A DNA stretch of 64,000 bases from Agarilytica sp033852175 (lineage in GTDB: Bacteria > Pseudomonadota > Gammaproteobacteria > Pseudomonadales > Cellvibrionaceae): the NCBI GenBank assembly GCA_033852175.1, contig JAWSUY010000007.1, positions 95,124 through 159,123 of the forward strand, written 5' to 3'. Positions 6,636 through 15,907 of the stretch are shown one piece after another. Below the pieces are notes generated by a model. The model was not told the DNA's origin. It did no database searches and was given only the letters and a program-made list of their open reading frames with translations. Numbering within the stretch: the first letter of the stretch is position 1; every line of letters begins with the position of its first letter. Position numbers and translations under genes: made by a program.

Positions 6636-9497
6636 CTAGCCACCAAAAATTCGGCCAAAAAACCCTTTCTTCTCAGGTGTTAGCGGTGTTTCGCCCGATA
6701 GAAGTTGGTCTAGCTTTGATTCAATGTGTTCCCAATTCCAGATGAGTAATTCAGAATGTTGGGTGGCGAGAATCAGCGACTGGTTGCTGGCGGAAAAGTG
6801 GATGGAGCTTGGTTCATAAGCTAGAAACTTCACAGACATTATGAGTTTTTGGGTTTCAAGGTCGTAAAAGTCCAGGCTGTTCCCATCGTCATCATAACCA
6901 TCACTCACGACGATTCTGTTTTTAGGGAGCCGGGCGCCCATTCGATAGTATCGGTCTAGGTTTTTGTCGGCAGTACAGGGGGGGAGTTCGTTTACGTCTG
7001 CGTAGGTATAGCGGCATATCGAATTACGGTATAAAAGGCAAAAGCTGTCACTATTAATATTGTTAACGATTTCGCCGCGGTTTCTCACTTTTCGTTTTAG
7101 CGACCAGTCTGTGGTGTCCCAGAGATGGGTCTCTTCGTTATATGATGCGATTAACCTCTTCCCATCGCTACTATACGCTAGGCATTCTATTCTGTAGTCA
7201 TACCCTTCGTATGTAATTGATTGTGTGATTTCGCCAGTTTGAAGATTAATGATGTGGATTGTATTTTTGTCTTCGGTGTCATCTTCATTTTCGTCGTTAT
7301 CTTCGGCGTCAATGGGATCTAAACCGATAGCGATTAACCTGCCTGTCGGGTCTATGCAAAGACTCGTGACATCTTCCTCTAAATCAATGGAGTAAAGAAT
7401 GTTTTTCTTTTTTAAGTCGTAGGCGAATACTGTGGGTTTTTTATCGTCATACGCATCTGTCGCGAGGATGGCTATGTCGCCATGCACTTTTATTTGAGAT
7501 CCTCGTTCTTTTATCGGGAAGACTTGATTTATTTTTTTGGGTTTCTTTAAATCAATCGCGGCCAGGTAGTCTTGCTTGTTTTGGGAATAGGTGAACCAAA
7601 TAAAATCATCTTCAAGGTCAAGTGCGTATATGTCTCCTTGAAGTTCATGAATATATCGAACGCCGGGAGGCTTTTCGAATAATGGAAAGCAGTCTTGTTC
7701 AATGAGTGGCTTTGTTTGATCGGCTGGAGTGTATTTTAGCGGCGGTATGATGTTGTCGGGGCCATTAATATCCGGGTCCGACACTTGGATATGTTTGTAG
7801 CTGATGCTTTGGTCGTTGGGTTTCGATATGGGGAGGGCGAGGTGCTTCAATACCATTTTATGAGCGGCTTCAATGGCTGTTTCATTTTTACCGTATAGGT
7901 CCTCCCAAAGGTATTCATCTAAATCTTCGTCGAGCGTACTATAAATGAAATTCTGATTGGCAATGAGTTGCTGACAAAAATATTCGAAGTCTTGAGGTTG
8001 CTTCTGAAAATGTTCAACAAGTTTCAGTTCTTCATTAACGGCTTCTAAGTCTTCGCTATGGTGTTGTCCGCCCATCATCATGCGAGCGGCGAGTAGGTCA
8101 AGCGTTTCTTTTATGATGCCGTATTTTAGAATGATTTCGACAATATGGTGGCTTTGGTAGACCTCATGAGAAAGGTCATTGGTTCGGAGGTAGCGAATGT
8201 AATGTTTAATCACTTCCTTGTCTTTTAATGCGATATAAAACCAGGCCCAATCTGCTGCGTAATGCTCACAATCGGTATGGAGATGTTTCTCTTTTACTTC
8301 CATGTAGGTTGTGACTTGAGCGGCATATTCTGCAATTTTTGGATGCAGGTCACTGTGTTCTGATACCAGTTTGAAGAAGAGCTCTTCGCTGTCATATTTG
8401 TTATCGGCCATTTGAAAGGTGTTGTTACTGTCAATGGTTCCGAAGGCCCAAAACAGGGCTGAATCTTCATCTTCCAGCAATACGGCTTGCAGGGCAGATT
8501 CTGACTTCATGATGGCTATCATTCGGTCGAGCGCTTCGCTCAGCTTTGATTGGCTTGGTTGCTGTAGGTCGATGTCTATTTGATTGGGCAGTCGGTCAGA
8601 CGCGGCCTTTTGGTCGTATACGCTCAAGAATTTTGGAATAATGGGGTATTTATTTGCACGAATTTCAAATTCATGGCGCATGTTGGGCGCGCCTTCCATT
8701 GTCAGTTCTAGGAAGAGTACGCAAAGCCTTTCAGTATATTTGGGAATGATAAACACGAGGTGTTGGATTGGTGGCAATGCCAGGGCATTATCAAACGCTT
8801 TAAACCATAGCGTGGGGTTACTCCGTTCAATGTCTCGGTATTCTGTGTATTTTCTGAGTTGGTGCATTGTGCTCTGTTGATCTGAGGGTGTGTTGTAGCA
8901 CACCATCATGTGGTCAAAAATGATGGTGAGAGTTTCGATGGTTACCCCGTGGGCATCGATAAGGTCTGTAAAAAGGCTGTTATGGTGCGTGCGGCTTTTT
9001 TGCCAATACTTACCGAGAAGGGGGACTGTGTCTAAGTGATTGATTGCCAAGTTGAGGGCGCTGTGCGCGCCTGATTTATCATTTTCTATTTCACCTTCTT
9101 GGTGAAGCTGTGTGAGCCTCATGACGTACTGTTTCATTTTTTGGTAAGCATAGGGAAGCTTGGCGATTTCCTTTAATACTTCCACTTCATTCGAAAAATA
9201 TTCTGTTCCGGCGTCTAAACATTCTTGTATGTGCTCGGGAATTTCATTTTTTTGATACCGGTCAAATTGCCCTAAGGTGCTGGGGTCATAAAATGTTCCG
9301 TCGTTGGGGTTTCTGTAATGGAACGACAAATATCCCGCGTCATTTTTGTCTATATTTTTGATGGTGTAATGTTCAAGAGCTTCGTAGCTCTCTACGGCTT
9401 TAAGCATCGTATCGAGTGCTGCAAGTACGCTGGGCTCGGATGTGAGGTCTATATCGATGATGTTACGGGAGATGTCGAAACGGGCTGGGGGGTACAT
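6636..9497 (-). CDS. Large cytosolic protein with C-terminal beta-propeller repeats
   Basis: 953 residues without signal peptide or membrane segment. Residues 1 to about 600 are helical. They seem to contain an internal duplication: an IDIDL block near residue 14 and another near 306, each followed by a helix with a repeating ALD-type pattern. From about 630 on, blade-like repeats appear (YALDLEDDFIWF, FAYDLKKKNILYSIDL, IHIINLQTGEI, CLAYSSDGKRLIASYNEETHLWDT, LILATQHSELLIWNW), typical of WD40/PQQ-type propellers. A short acidic low-complexity stretch interrupts the propeller near residue 745. The C-terminus ends in FFGRIFGG. Probably a scaffold; I do not know the family. Confidence 0.65.
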   Translation of the reverse strand: MYPPARFDISRNIIDIDLTSEPSVLAALDTMLKAVESYEALEHYTIKNIDKNDAGYLSFHYRNPNDGTFYDPSTLGQFDRYQKNEIPEHIQECLDAGTEYFSNEVEVLKEIAKLPYAYQKMKQYVMRLTQLHQEGEIENDKSGAHSALNLAINHLDTVPLLGKYWQKSRTHHNSLFTDLIDAHGVTIETLTIIFDHMMVCYNTPSDQQSTMHQLRKYTEYRDIERSNPTLWFKAFDNALALPPIQHLVFIIPKYTERLCVLFLELTMEGAPNMRHEFEIRANKYPIIPKFLSVYDQKAASDRLPNQIDIDLQQPSQSKLSEALDRMIAIMKSESALQAVLLEDEDSALFWAFGTIDSNNTFQMADNKYDSEELFFKLVSEHSDLHPKIAEYAAQVTTYMEVKEKHLHTDCEHYAADWAWFYIALKDKEVIKHYIRYLRTNDLSHEVYQSHHIVEIILKYGIIKETLDLLAARMMMGGQHHSEDLEAVNEELKLVEHFQKQPQDFEYFCQQLIANQNFIYSTLDEDLDEYLWEDLYGKNETAIEAAHKMVLKHLALPISKPNDQSISYKHIQVSDPDINGPDNIIPPLKYTPADQTKPLIEQDCFPLFEKPPGVRYIHELQGDIYALDLEDDFIWFTYSQNKQDYLAAIDLKKPKKINQVFPIKERGSQIKVHGDIAILATDAYDDKKPTVFAYDLKKKNILYSIDLEEDVTSLCIDPTGRLIAIGLDPIDAEDNDENEDDTEDKNTIHIINLQTGEITQSITYEGYDYRIECLAYSSDGKRLIASYNEETHLWDTTDWSLKRKVRNRGEIVNNINSDSFCLLYRNSICRYTYADVNELPPCTADKNLDRYYRMGARLPKNRIVVSDGYDDDGNSLDFYDLETQKLIMSVKFLAYEPSSIHFSASNQSLILATQHSELLIWNWEHIESKLDQLLSGETPLTPEKKGFFGRIFGG

Positions 9498-9921
9498 ATT
9501 ACTTTCCTTGGCAATTGTGAGGTGTGAAATGATGGCGACTGCTGATGCCTGTGAGCCATCGTTTCATCTGAATTTCCCTTCAGACGGGAGGGGGAGTATA
9601 TGGGCATTCATTTCCTATATCAATTTGAGGTGAGGCTTTTGAGAGCTGTATTAACGCGGGGTACTCAGTCTGTGAACGACGTAGCAAAAAGGGCGGGGGT
9701 ATGAATTTGTTTTGATCAATTACTTCTATGTTGTTTAGACTGAAGGGCGGGCGAAACCGATCGTTACGATCTTGTTGCTGTTTAATGCCGATTTAATTGG
9801 CATCATGGCTCTTGCCTGTATGTACGCAAATATGGACTTTTTAGAGGCGGTCTTTTATCCTTCCTCGCTGCTGGTGATTAATCGTCTGAAATCGGCCAAT
9901 CAAGGAAAAGAGGGTTCAAAC
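9498..9921 (+). other. Noncoding stretch
   Basis: Between the propeller gene (minus) and a small plus-strand membrane protein gene. An in-frame extension upstream of the next gene reaches 9772, but it has no good ribosome-binding site and no recognisable protein character, so I treat it as leader. No other feature seen. Confidence 0.4.
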
Positions 9922-10323
9922 ATGGTTAAAAATATTGCTGCAATCGCTGTTGGGGTGCTCACGTGGTGGGTCATTTTTATTGGTGGTGCGATTGTGATGT
10001 CCCAATTCTGGCCTGCATTCAAATTGGCTATAAAAGCCTTCCCGGATACTGAATCGTTTAATGCTGCAATGCCAATGCAGGTAAGCATGTTAATTTTGTT
10101 CGTTTTTTGCGGTGTCGTCGCGGGTTGGCTAACAGTACTGATTTCAAAGCAGCGTATTCATGCTTGCTATGTGGCGGGTTTGCTGATGATGTATATAGCT
10201 CCCAATCATCTGTACTTCTCTTGGGATATGTTTGCTCCTTGGTATAACTGGTTAGTTGTTCTTCCGGTGATTCCGCTTGTTGTGGGTAGTGGTAGATTGG
10301 TGAAGGTTCGCTCCGTTCAATAA
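9922..10323 (+). CDS. Hypothetical four-helix membrane protein
   Basis: 133 residues from an ATG preceded by AAAAGAGGG at suitable spacing; a longer in-frame start at 9772 is less likely. Four hydrophobic segments are visible (about 4-24, 51-71, 81-97, 106-123), with little outside them. No family recognised. The next gene follows after about 57 bp in the same direction. Confidence 0.6.
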   Translation: MVKNIAAIAVGVLTWWVIFIGGAIVMSQFWPAFKLAIKAFPDTESFNAAMPMQVSMLILFVFCGVVAGWLTVLISKQRIHACYVAGLLMMYIAPNHLYFSWDMFAPWYNWLVVLPVIPLVVGSGRLVKVRSVQ

Positions 10324-10380
10324 GTTCAAAAGTGGAGATCGGTATTTCGGTCTAAGCGGCAGTCTCGTATTATAAAATTC

Positions 10381-11175
10381 ATGAGCGTGAACAGGAAAGT
10401 AAAGTCGGTGATTAAATCCATTTATAGGTTTGTTCTGTTATTGCTTTTAACGTCGGGTTTACTGGCTTGCAAACAGGATTCGTTAGAGGGGGGAGATTCC
10501 CATAATGGTGAACGCTCTTTTGAGTGTGGGTCTGTTTCAGTAGAGGATGGCAAGTCATTGTCTGAGTCGGAGCTGTGTTTTCGGTTGGTAAGCATCGAAG
10601 AGGGTGGCGATGATGAGGGTTCTCCTATGGGGTACTGGGAATCGCTGAAGACCTACCCCAAAATTTATGGGGCGATTGACCCTGCGGTCAAGTTGAACGT
10701 TAATAATTCAATAGTAGCGCTTGCTAATCGGTATGCGTGTGATGAACTCGGCGATTATTCATTTTCCTCTGATGTAGGCTATTTTGATGAAAACTTGTTG
10801 AGCTTGTCGTATGAGGTTATGTGGATGTGCTCAGCAATGCCGTCGCCAGATAGTACCGTTGGGGCGCTGGTTATTAACCTTATTACTGGGGCGCCTGTCA
10901 TTTTGGAGGGCGAGTTTATGGACGCATCATCTCGCGAAATGTTTTATTCGGACGTTGCTAATAAAATGAAGGGAAATCTCGAAGGAGAAAGTTATTGCTC
11001 TGGTCTGGCAAACAATAAAGGTGGCTTTGATTTTTATTATAAAGCCAAAAACACCCTAGCATTCATCTCCAATGTGGACAGGCACTCGGATTCCGGGTGC
11101 ATTGATCGCGTCGAATACACGGTCACTGCGATGAGAAAGTATCTGAATAGCGGGAGCGTTCTGTTAAGTGATTAG
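10381..11175 (+). CDS. Hypothetical lipoprotein
   Basis: 264 residues. A type II signal peptide is clear: basic start, hydrophobic stretch, lipobox GLLAC with Cys30. The mature domain is acidic, has several cysteines and no motif I recognise. After lipidation by Lgt it would be anchored facing the periplasm; Gln-Asp after the lipobox Lys gives no inner-membrane retention signal at position +2. Confidence 0.65.
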   Translation: MSVNRKVKSVIKSIYRFVLLLLLTSGLLACKQDSLEGGDSHNGERSFECGSVSVEDGKSLSESELCFRLVSIEEGGDDEGSPMGYWESLKTYPKIYGAIDPAVKLNVNNSIVALANRYACDELGDYSFSSDVGYFDENLLSLSYEVMWMCSAMPSPDSTVGALVINLITGAPVILEGEFMDASSREMFYSDVANKMKGNLEGESYCSGLANNKGGFDFYYKAKNTLAFISNVDRHSDSGCIDRVEYTVTAMRKYLNSGSVLLSD

Positions 11176-11279
11176 GTGATTATGATTTTTCTATATGAAA
11201 GCACTGTGCTGCAGAATAGAATGTCTTTGTTAGCGTTAAAACTTTAATATTGCTAAGAAACAACCAATGGAACCTTAAA

Positions 11280-11618
11280 ATGGACAAGACAACTTCGAAT
11301 AAAAAATGGTTGTTTCTCTCAATACCCGTGTCCGTTGTAACTGTTCTTGTATCGACTATGTTAGTGGTCGTAGTAAATAACAATCTAACCGATGATATTG
11401 CTTCTCATGGCTGGGTTTGGGCTTTAATGGGGGTAATGGGTACTATCGGGGCAGTTTTACTGGTTTTGATCGTTGTAGCCTTTATGGTCTTAGGTCGGCA
11501 AATATCTTCAACTAAGCTGGGGCAGATGGTGTTTTCTGTCGGGATTCTGATGTCGATGGTGAGTTTCTTTTTGTACTTTATATTATCGAATATTTCGCTT
11601 GGTTTGTTACTTTTTTGA
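11280..11618 (+). CDS. Hypothetical membrane protein, paralogue 1
   Basis: 112 residues from MDKTTSNKKWLF; an upstream in-frame start at 11250 adds ten residues not shared with the paralogue. Three hydrophobic segments are seen (about 10-32, 46-68, 84-108). The N-terminus (NKKWLFLSIP) and the STKLG motif between helices 2 and 3 recur in the next gene, so the two arose by tandem duplication. Function unknown. Confidence 0.6.
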   Translation: MDKTTSNKKWLFLSIPVSVVTVLVSTMLVVVVNNNLTDDIASHGWVWALMGVMGTIGAVLLVLIVVAFMVLGRQISSTKLGQMVFSVGILMSMVSFFLYFILSNISLGLLLF

Positions 11619-11824
11619 TATGAGTATTGTCTTGCTTCTGATGCCATTATACTCTTGTGGTACGCGGTTGAAAAGGGCTGTGGCGGATAGACTAAAATCG
11701 TGTTACAGAATTAACCCCGAATATATATGCGCGGAAAGTGTGTTGTTGCGTAGAATATCCTCCTCAATTTTAAATCTTGAAGCCAGTAAGGGAAAACACG
11801 ATGAAAACTAAAAAGGACACTAAA

Positions 11825-12166
11825 ATGAATAAAAACACTCTTAATAAAAAATGGTTGTTCTTCACCATTCCTGCGGCTATAGCAACAGCAGTGTTATCCG
11901 GTGGTTTAATTTTCTTTGGTGTAGCAATCGGTGGCACTGGGTTTCAGCACTGCATCGGTGAATTTGGCGTATTTCTGGCATTGTTATTTTTTGTGTTAGT
12001 TCTAAGTTGTATGTCGATAATTGTGGTGATTGTTGTCTTGATGGTATTGGGGCTAAGAAGATCCTCAACTAAACTGGGGAAGGCAATATTCGCCTCGGGT
12101 ATTGTCTTGTTGATTTCAAGCGTTTTGTTTTTTCCTCTAATTATATTGTTTCAGTTGGGATGTTAG
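11825..12166 (+). CDS. Hypothetical membrane protein, paralogue 2
   Basis: 113 residues from MNKNTLNKKWLF, chosen because it aligns with the preceding paralogue and has an AAAAGGAC ribosome-binding sequence. Three hydrophobic segments with the same layout, NKKWLFFTIP at the start and SSTKLGKAIF before the last helix. About 200 bp separates it from paralogue 1. Function unknown. Confidence 0.6.
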   Translation: MNKNTLNKKWLFFTIPAAIATAVLSGGLIFFGVAIGGTGFQHCIGEFGVFLALLFFVLVLSCMSIIVVIVVLMVLGLRRSSTKLGKAIFASGIVLLISSVLFFPLIILFQLGC

Positions 12167-12187
12167 CGATCTGACGAGGTTTTGTTG

Positions 12188-12222
12188 CAAAGACTAATTT
12201 TAAAAAGGAATATTAGTCTTTG
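12188..12222. terminator. Bidirectional hairpin terminator
   Basis: Inverted repeat CAAAGACTAAT / ATTAGTCTTTG located between the convergent paralogue 2 and diguanylate cyclase genes. A run of Ts or As lies in the loop flank. Position and symmetry fit a shared terminator. Confidence 0.5.
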
Positions 12223-12280
12223 TCACGTTTATTTCTGACAATTTAATGCGGGCTATATGTCGGATCTGTCCTAAGTAATT

Positions 12281-13399
12281 CTACCCATCAACAACACAAT
12301 TCCTCCCTGCATCCTTCGCTTTATACAGTGCTACATCGGCTCGTTTTAACATGTCCTTCGCGCAGGTGTCGTGATCATTCGCTTGGGCAACACCAATGCT
12401 AATCGTGATTCTTATTTCTTGTTCGTTTGTCGGTATCGATAATGCCGTGCAGCGTTCACGGATTCGATCGGCCAGTTGATGAGCATCGAACAGTCTTGTT
12501 TCTGGGAGTAAAATTGTAAATTCTTCGCCGCCTAAACGTCCTGCAGTATCGTCACTGCGGCAGCTTTTTTTAAGGAGCTTGGCGACAACTTTTAGTACCT
12601 TATCTCCTTGGTCGTGGCCGTAATTATCATTAACTTTTTTGAAAAAATCGATATCGATGATCATAATCGATAGATTGTTGTTGTAGCGTTTGTGGCGGTG
12701 GTATTCACTCACCATTTTTTTAAAGCAGGATCGCCTATTGGCTAGGCCGGTTAAATCATCGGTAAAAGCGAGCTCTTCTAGTTTTTTGCGCATGCTTATG
12801 GACTTAAGGTGCGTCGTAAACTCCCTTCGTCTCGACTTATGCCAGCGTACGGCAATAAAAGTACCCAATATGTTGAATACCAAATAGCTAGTGAGTATAG
12901 AGTTGATGGCATTGATTTGAAGTAGGTCTTTATAGATGCCGACATGGACAATGTTGGCGAGAGATAGGGCCATGGCGCACAGGATTTGTATCGTTAAGCG
13001 CGCGGGGTACAGCACGTAAAACAGAAATACGATTAGGCAGCTGGTCAGGGTGTTGTTTAAGTTGCCGACTGGCCGAGTGGAATAGATGAAGACCATAAAA
13101 CCAATAAGGCTTATTAACCAGGCACTCGAAAGAGCATCAAATATTTGACTGCTACCGGCATTTTTCAGTAAAAAAATTACTGCGATAGACCAAACTGCGA
13201 AGATTAAGCGTATACGAATTAAGGGAATCAGGTCGGCGGTTGATGCGCTAAAAATTATGTCCGAGCTAATAAATAGAATAGAGGCTGCACAGATAACGAG
13301 AATAATCACGCGCGCTAGGTTTTTGTCCGCCTGGAGGTAGTGGGCTCTGTAAGCGGCTTCTTTTTTCGGAGAGGAAAAGTGAATCTTAAATATGTACAT
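12281..13399 (-). CDS. Membrane-bound diguanylate cyclase
   Basis: 372 residues. About six transmembrane helices (30-50, 63-79, 92-107, 116-131, 136-154, 166-186) form an unidentified sensor. A GGDEF domain follows (about 205-370): FTDDLTGLANRR, IIDIDFFKKVNDNYGH, the active-site GGEEF at 290-294, and ISIGVA. An inhibitory I-site RSDD (281-284) stands exactly five residues before GGEEF, so product inhibition by c-di-GMP is expected. It makes c-di-GMP from two GTP at the inner membrane and could set the balance between motility and attachment. Confidence 0.88.
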   Translation of the reverse strand: MYIFKIHFSSPKKEAAYRAHYLQADKNLARVIILVICAASILFISSDIIFSASTADLIPLIRIRLIFAVWSIAVIFLLKNAGSSQIFDALSSAWLISLIGFMVFIYSTRPVGNLNNTLTSCLIVFLFYVLYPARLTIQILCAMALSLANIVHVGIYKDLLQINAINSILTSYLVFNILGTFIAVRWHKSRRREFTTHLKSISMRKKLEELAFTDDLTGLANRRSCFKKMVSEYHRHKRYNNNLSIMIIDIDFFKKVNDNYGHDQGDKVLKVVAKLLKKSCRSDDTAGRLGGEEFTILLPETRLFDAHQLADRIRERCTALSIPTNEQEIRITISIGVAQANDHDTCAKDMLKRADVALYKAKDAGRNCVVDG

Positions 13400-13821
13400 G
13401 GCGCGGTCTAGCTTCTGTCGAACGTTTTTGCGAATGAATGGCGCGCTGTAAATCCGTTTTTCGATTGCAAGCGTTAGCCTTCCCTGTGTAACTGTTGGTA
13501 TTCATTGCGTAACTGTCAGTACTCATAATGTAATTATAGCTAATCATCCCAAAACGTGGCCGTTGTGCTTTTATTATCCAGGCTTGAGGCTCGTCGTATT
13601 AAAATTGAAGTGTTTGAATTGATTCTGAGGAACGTTCTCTGGGGATTCCCTTGTCCGTTAAACGATTGCCGTTTGGATTCACTGATTTAAGAGGGTTTCT
13701 TCGATTCTAACGCATGAAGACGAATGTGGTGCCACTTTCTGCTTTATTGAGTGATTTGTTTGTTTTTCTCGTGTGGTAGAGCTTAGGCCTAGGTTTTGAC
13801 GGCTTAGGATTTGGTTTAGCG
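13400..13821 (-). other. Noncoding stretch between cyclase and umuC
   Basis: No gene that I trust. Upstream of the cyclase (13490-13530) there are two imperfect direct copies of a GTAACTGT...GTA.TCAT motif, a possible regulator site. Near umuC the DNA has repeated GGCTTAGG/TTTGACGG words without clear function. Confidence 0.35.
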
Positions 13822-15102
13822 TTAGGCTTTGACGGTGGGGATGTCATTCCAGAGGGTTGTATATTCTGGTGAGCGAAACTCCGAGCGGGGGTTCCAGTCT
13901 CCGCCTTGTCGTTGACTGGCAATGACGGCGACACCACGACCATATTTGCTGTTAATGGCGTCGAGTGCGTCGTGGAGAGAGTCGCGCTTCTCGTCATGTT
14001 CACTGGTATCTTCAGCAAAGAGGTCTTCTTGGAGGCTGCCTTTTTCTGATATGTCGGTAATGACGATGCCGGACTTTACGTAGCCGTAGCCGTTGCGCCA
14101 TATTTTATCGAATGCGGTAGAGGCGAGATGGGTAAACGTACCGATATCGGCGTGTGCGGTGGCAGATTGGCAAGTAGCAGCGTTGCTGTATTGCGGGTCA
14201 ACAGTTGAATATGCGTTGGTGCTAATGCTGACGGTTATGCTGGTGGCAACGGCGTTTTGCTCGCGTAGTTTGTTGATGCCTCGCCCGACGTGATGGGCGA
14301 TGGATGCAAATACAGTTTCTTTATCGGTCACTTTACTGCCGAGGCTGCGACTGGCAATAATTTGTTGGTTTATCGCGGTGTCGGCTTCCCAGGGGACTGC
14401 CTGTTCTCCATTGAGTTCGGTTACCGTTCTGGCGAGTACGACGCTAAATTCGGATTTAGCCGATGTGGCTCCGAATTTGGCGAGGTCGAGAGCGGTGCTG
14501 ACGCCCATGCCGCTCAGTTTTTTGGCGATCGCTTTGCCCACTCCCCAGACTTCATCGATGCCCATAACGGCTAAGAGCTTTTCTCGGCGCAGTGGGTCGC
14601 TGATTAAGTCGACAACGCCACCTGTCTGAGGAAACTTCTTAGCGGCGCCGTTAGCCAGTTTTGCGAGGGTTTTAGTGGTGCTGATACCGACTCCAGTGCC
14701 GATACCTGTCTGCTGCAGTATGCTTTGTCGTATTTGCTGACCGGCTTGTAGGAGTGAGCTTTGGTTTTCGGGAATCATACAAAATGATTCATCGATGCTA
14801 TAGGGCACAACGTCGGGTGAAAATTGTTCGATGACCGAGACGATCCGCTGGCTCATATTGGTGTACAAGGTAAAGTTTGCACTGAAGGCGATGAGGCCCT
14901 TACTTTTTTCTAAATGACGAACTTCGTAATAGGGCTGTGCCATACGAATGCCGAGGGCTTTGGCTTCGTAATTACGGGCAATACAGCAGGCGTCGTTGCT
15001 CGATAGCACTACGATAGGCCTGCCCTTTAAATCAGGACGAAAGGCCATTTCGCAGCTGGCGAACATGTTGTTGCAATCAACGAGGGCGATGTGTTCGGAC
15101 AT
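13822..15102 (-). CDS. umuC: Y-family DNA polymerase V catalytic subunit
   Basis: 426 residues, normal for UmuC. The catalytic carboxylates are present: D9 in ALVDCNNMFASCE and D104/E105 in YSIDESF. Other family blocks are IARNYEAKALGIRM, the HhH region around MGIDEVWGVGKAIAKKL, a likely clamp-binding LQEDLF, and the ending GRGVAVIAS with SPEYTTLWNDIP. With UmuD' it forms Pol V, which copies past DNA lesions during the SOS response. It starts 4 bp after the umuD stop, so the two are one operon. Confidence 0.93.
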   Translation of the reverse strand: MSEHIALVDCNNMFASCEMAFRPDLKGRPIVVLSSNDACCIARNYEAKALGIRMAQPYYEVRHLEKSKGLIAFSANFTLYTNMSQRIVSVIEQFSPDVVPYSIDESFCMIPENQSSLLQAGQQIRQSILQQTGIGTGVGISTTKTLAKLANGAAKKFPQTGGVVDLISDPLRREKLLAVMGIDEVWGVGKAIAKKLSGMGVSTALDLAKFGATSAKSEFSVVLARTVTELNGEQAVPWEADTAINQQIIASRSLGSKVTDKETVFASIAHHVGRGINKLREQNAVATSITVSISTNAYSTVDPQYSNAATCQSATAHADIGTFTHLASTAFDKIWRNGYGYVKSGIVITDISEKGSLQEDLFAEDTSEHDEKRDSLHDALDAINSKYGRGVAVIASQRQGGDWNPRSEFRSPEYTTLWNDIPTVKA

Positions 15103-15106
15103 GGGC

Positions 15107-15484
15107 TTAGCGTCGGTACTGTCGGATACTGGCGGTTACTACTCCCCAGAATTCAATGTCAGAATCGTCGTCGAGTGAAATATTATCGTCCCCAAAATGG
15201 GAACTTAGAAGTTTGCCGCTGGAGGTTATGTTCAGTTGTTTGAGCATAAAAGCCCCATCGATGACGACAACAACAATATCTTCGTTTAGTGGCGTAAGGC
15301 TGCGATCGACAATCACGATATCGCCATCGGCGGCGCCTTCTGATACAAGTCCATTACCGTCGACGCGCATAAAGTAAGTTGCGGCGGGGTGTTGGATTAA
15401 CAGCGGATTTAAATCAAGACTCCCACTCACTTGGTCATCAAACGACCCGGCGAATCCACGCGGTAATACAGTTTTACTTGTCAT
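15107..15484 (-). CDS. umuD: UmuD-like protein without the catalytic serine
   Basis: 125 residues, aligned over the peptidase S24 domain with UmuD: LDLNPLLIQHPAATYFMRV, then EGAADGDIVIVDR. The canonical GDSM serine motif reads GNGL, so the nucleophile is Gly45. The catalytic lysine is kept (K82 in FMLKQL), exactly 37 residues downstream as in E. coli (60 and 97). A possible Ala-Gly cleavage site is present in the N-terminal GFAGS. Self-cleavage to UmuD' should therefore be impossible unless it happens in trans. I could not find a clear LexA box upstream. Confidence 0.85.
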   Translation of the reverse strand: MTSKTVLPRGFAGSFDDQVSGSLDLNPLLIQHPAATYFMRVDGNGLVSEGAADGDIVIVDRSLTPLNEDIVVVVIDGAFMLKQLNITSSGKLLSSHFGDDNISLDDDSDIEFWGVVTASIRQYRR

Positions 15485-15907
15485 TTTATTTCAGTGGAGT
15501 TAGGTGAACATTGTTGGCGTTTGTTTTCGTAGCGTCTGCGGCAATGTTTGGTTGAGTTTATATTTTGTTTGTAGGCATCTGAATGTTATTTAAATTTAGA
15601 GGTTTATGTCAAGTTCGTGTAAACATAATGTGATTATTGCGTTTGACTATACCTATCCTTTTGCTATCGCCGTTACTGGTAAATATAACAAAGGGGCGTA
15701 TAAAAAGAAATCGAACCCGTTCTAACGACAAGGAAGAGCAATGACTGTAGTCGAGGTTAAAAGGGGGCTAGTAAGAATGCTAGTGTGTGAACTTTCATAC
15801 TGTAAATAGAAAAGCAAGGTCGTGTTGTTTGATGGAAGTTTTGTGGGGAATGGAATGGGGAAGGTCTTTACCAGAGAAATTCCGTAAAGACCTTCTAAGC
15901 AGAGACT
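15485..15907 (-). other. Noncoding stretch upstream of umuD
   Basis: No firm gene. A 22-codon plus-strand frame at 15740 has a good AGGAAGAG ribosome-binding site but nothing else to support it. A CTGT...-type SOS operator in consensus form was not found. A strong hairpin lies at the right end (see 15860-15895). Confidence 0.35.
15860..15895 (-). terminator. Hairpin after the lipoprotein operon
   Basis: Perfect 12-bp inverted repeat GAAGGTCTTTAC / GTAAAGACCTTC with a 12-base loop, 13 bp beyond the stop of the minus-strand operon. It lacks a T-run, so it may end transcription with help or stabilise the mRNA 3' end. Confidence 0.5.

Noticed and set aside
13707..14018. Minus-strand frame overlapping the end of umuC
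   Set aside because: Out of frame with umuC and low-complexity (Pro/Lys/Asn words); umuC is the real gene.
14290..14629. Two plus-strand frames opposite umuC
   Set aside because: No ribosome-binding site and no protein signature; opposite strand of a well-defined polymerase gene.
15740..15808. Small plus-strand frame with good ribosome-binding site (22 codons)
   Set aside because: Too short and without other support.
15485..15830. LexA-type SOS box before umuD
   Set aside because: I could not find CTG-N10-CAG or a close form; a CTGTAAATAGAAA word near 15798 lacks the second half and is too far away.
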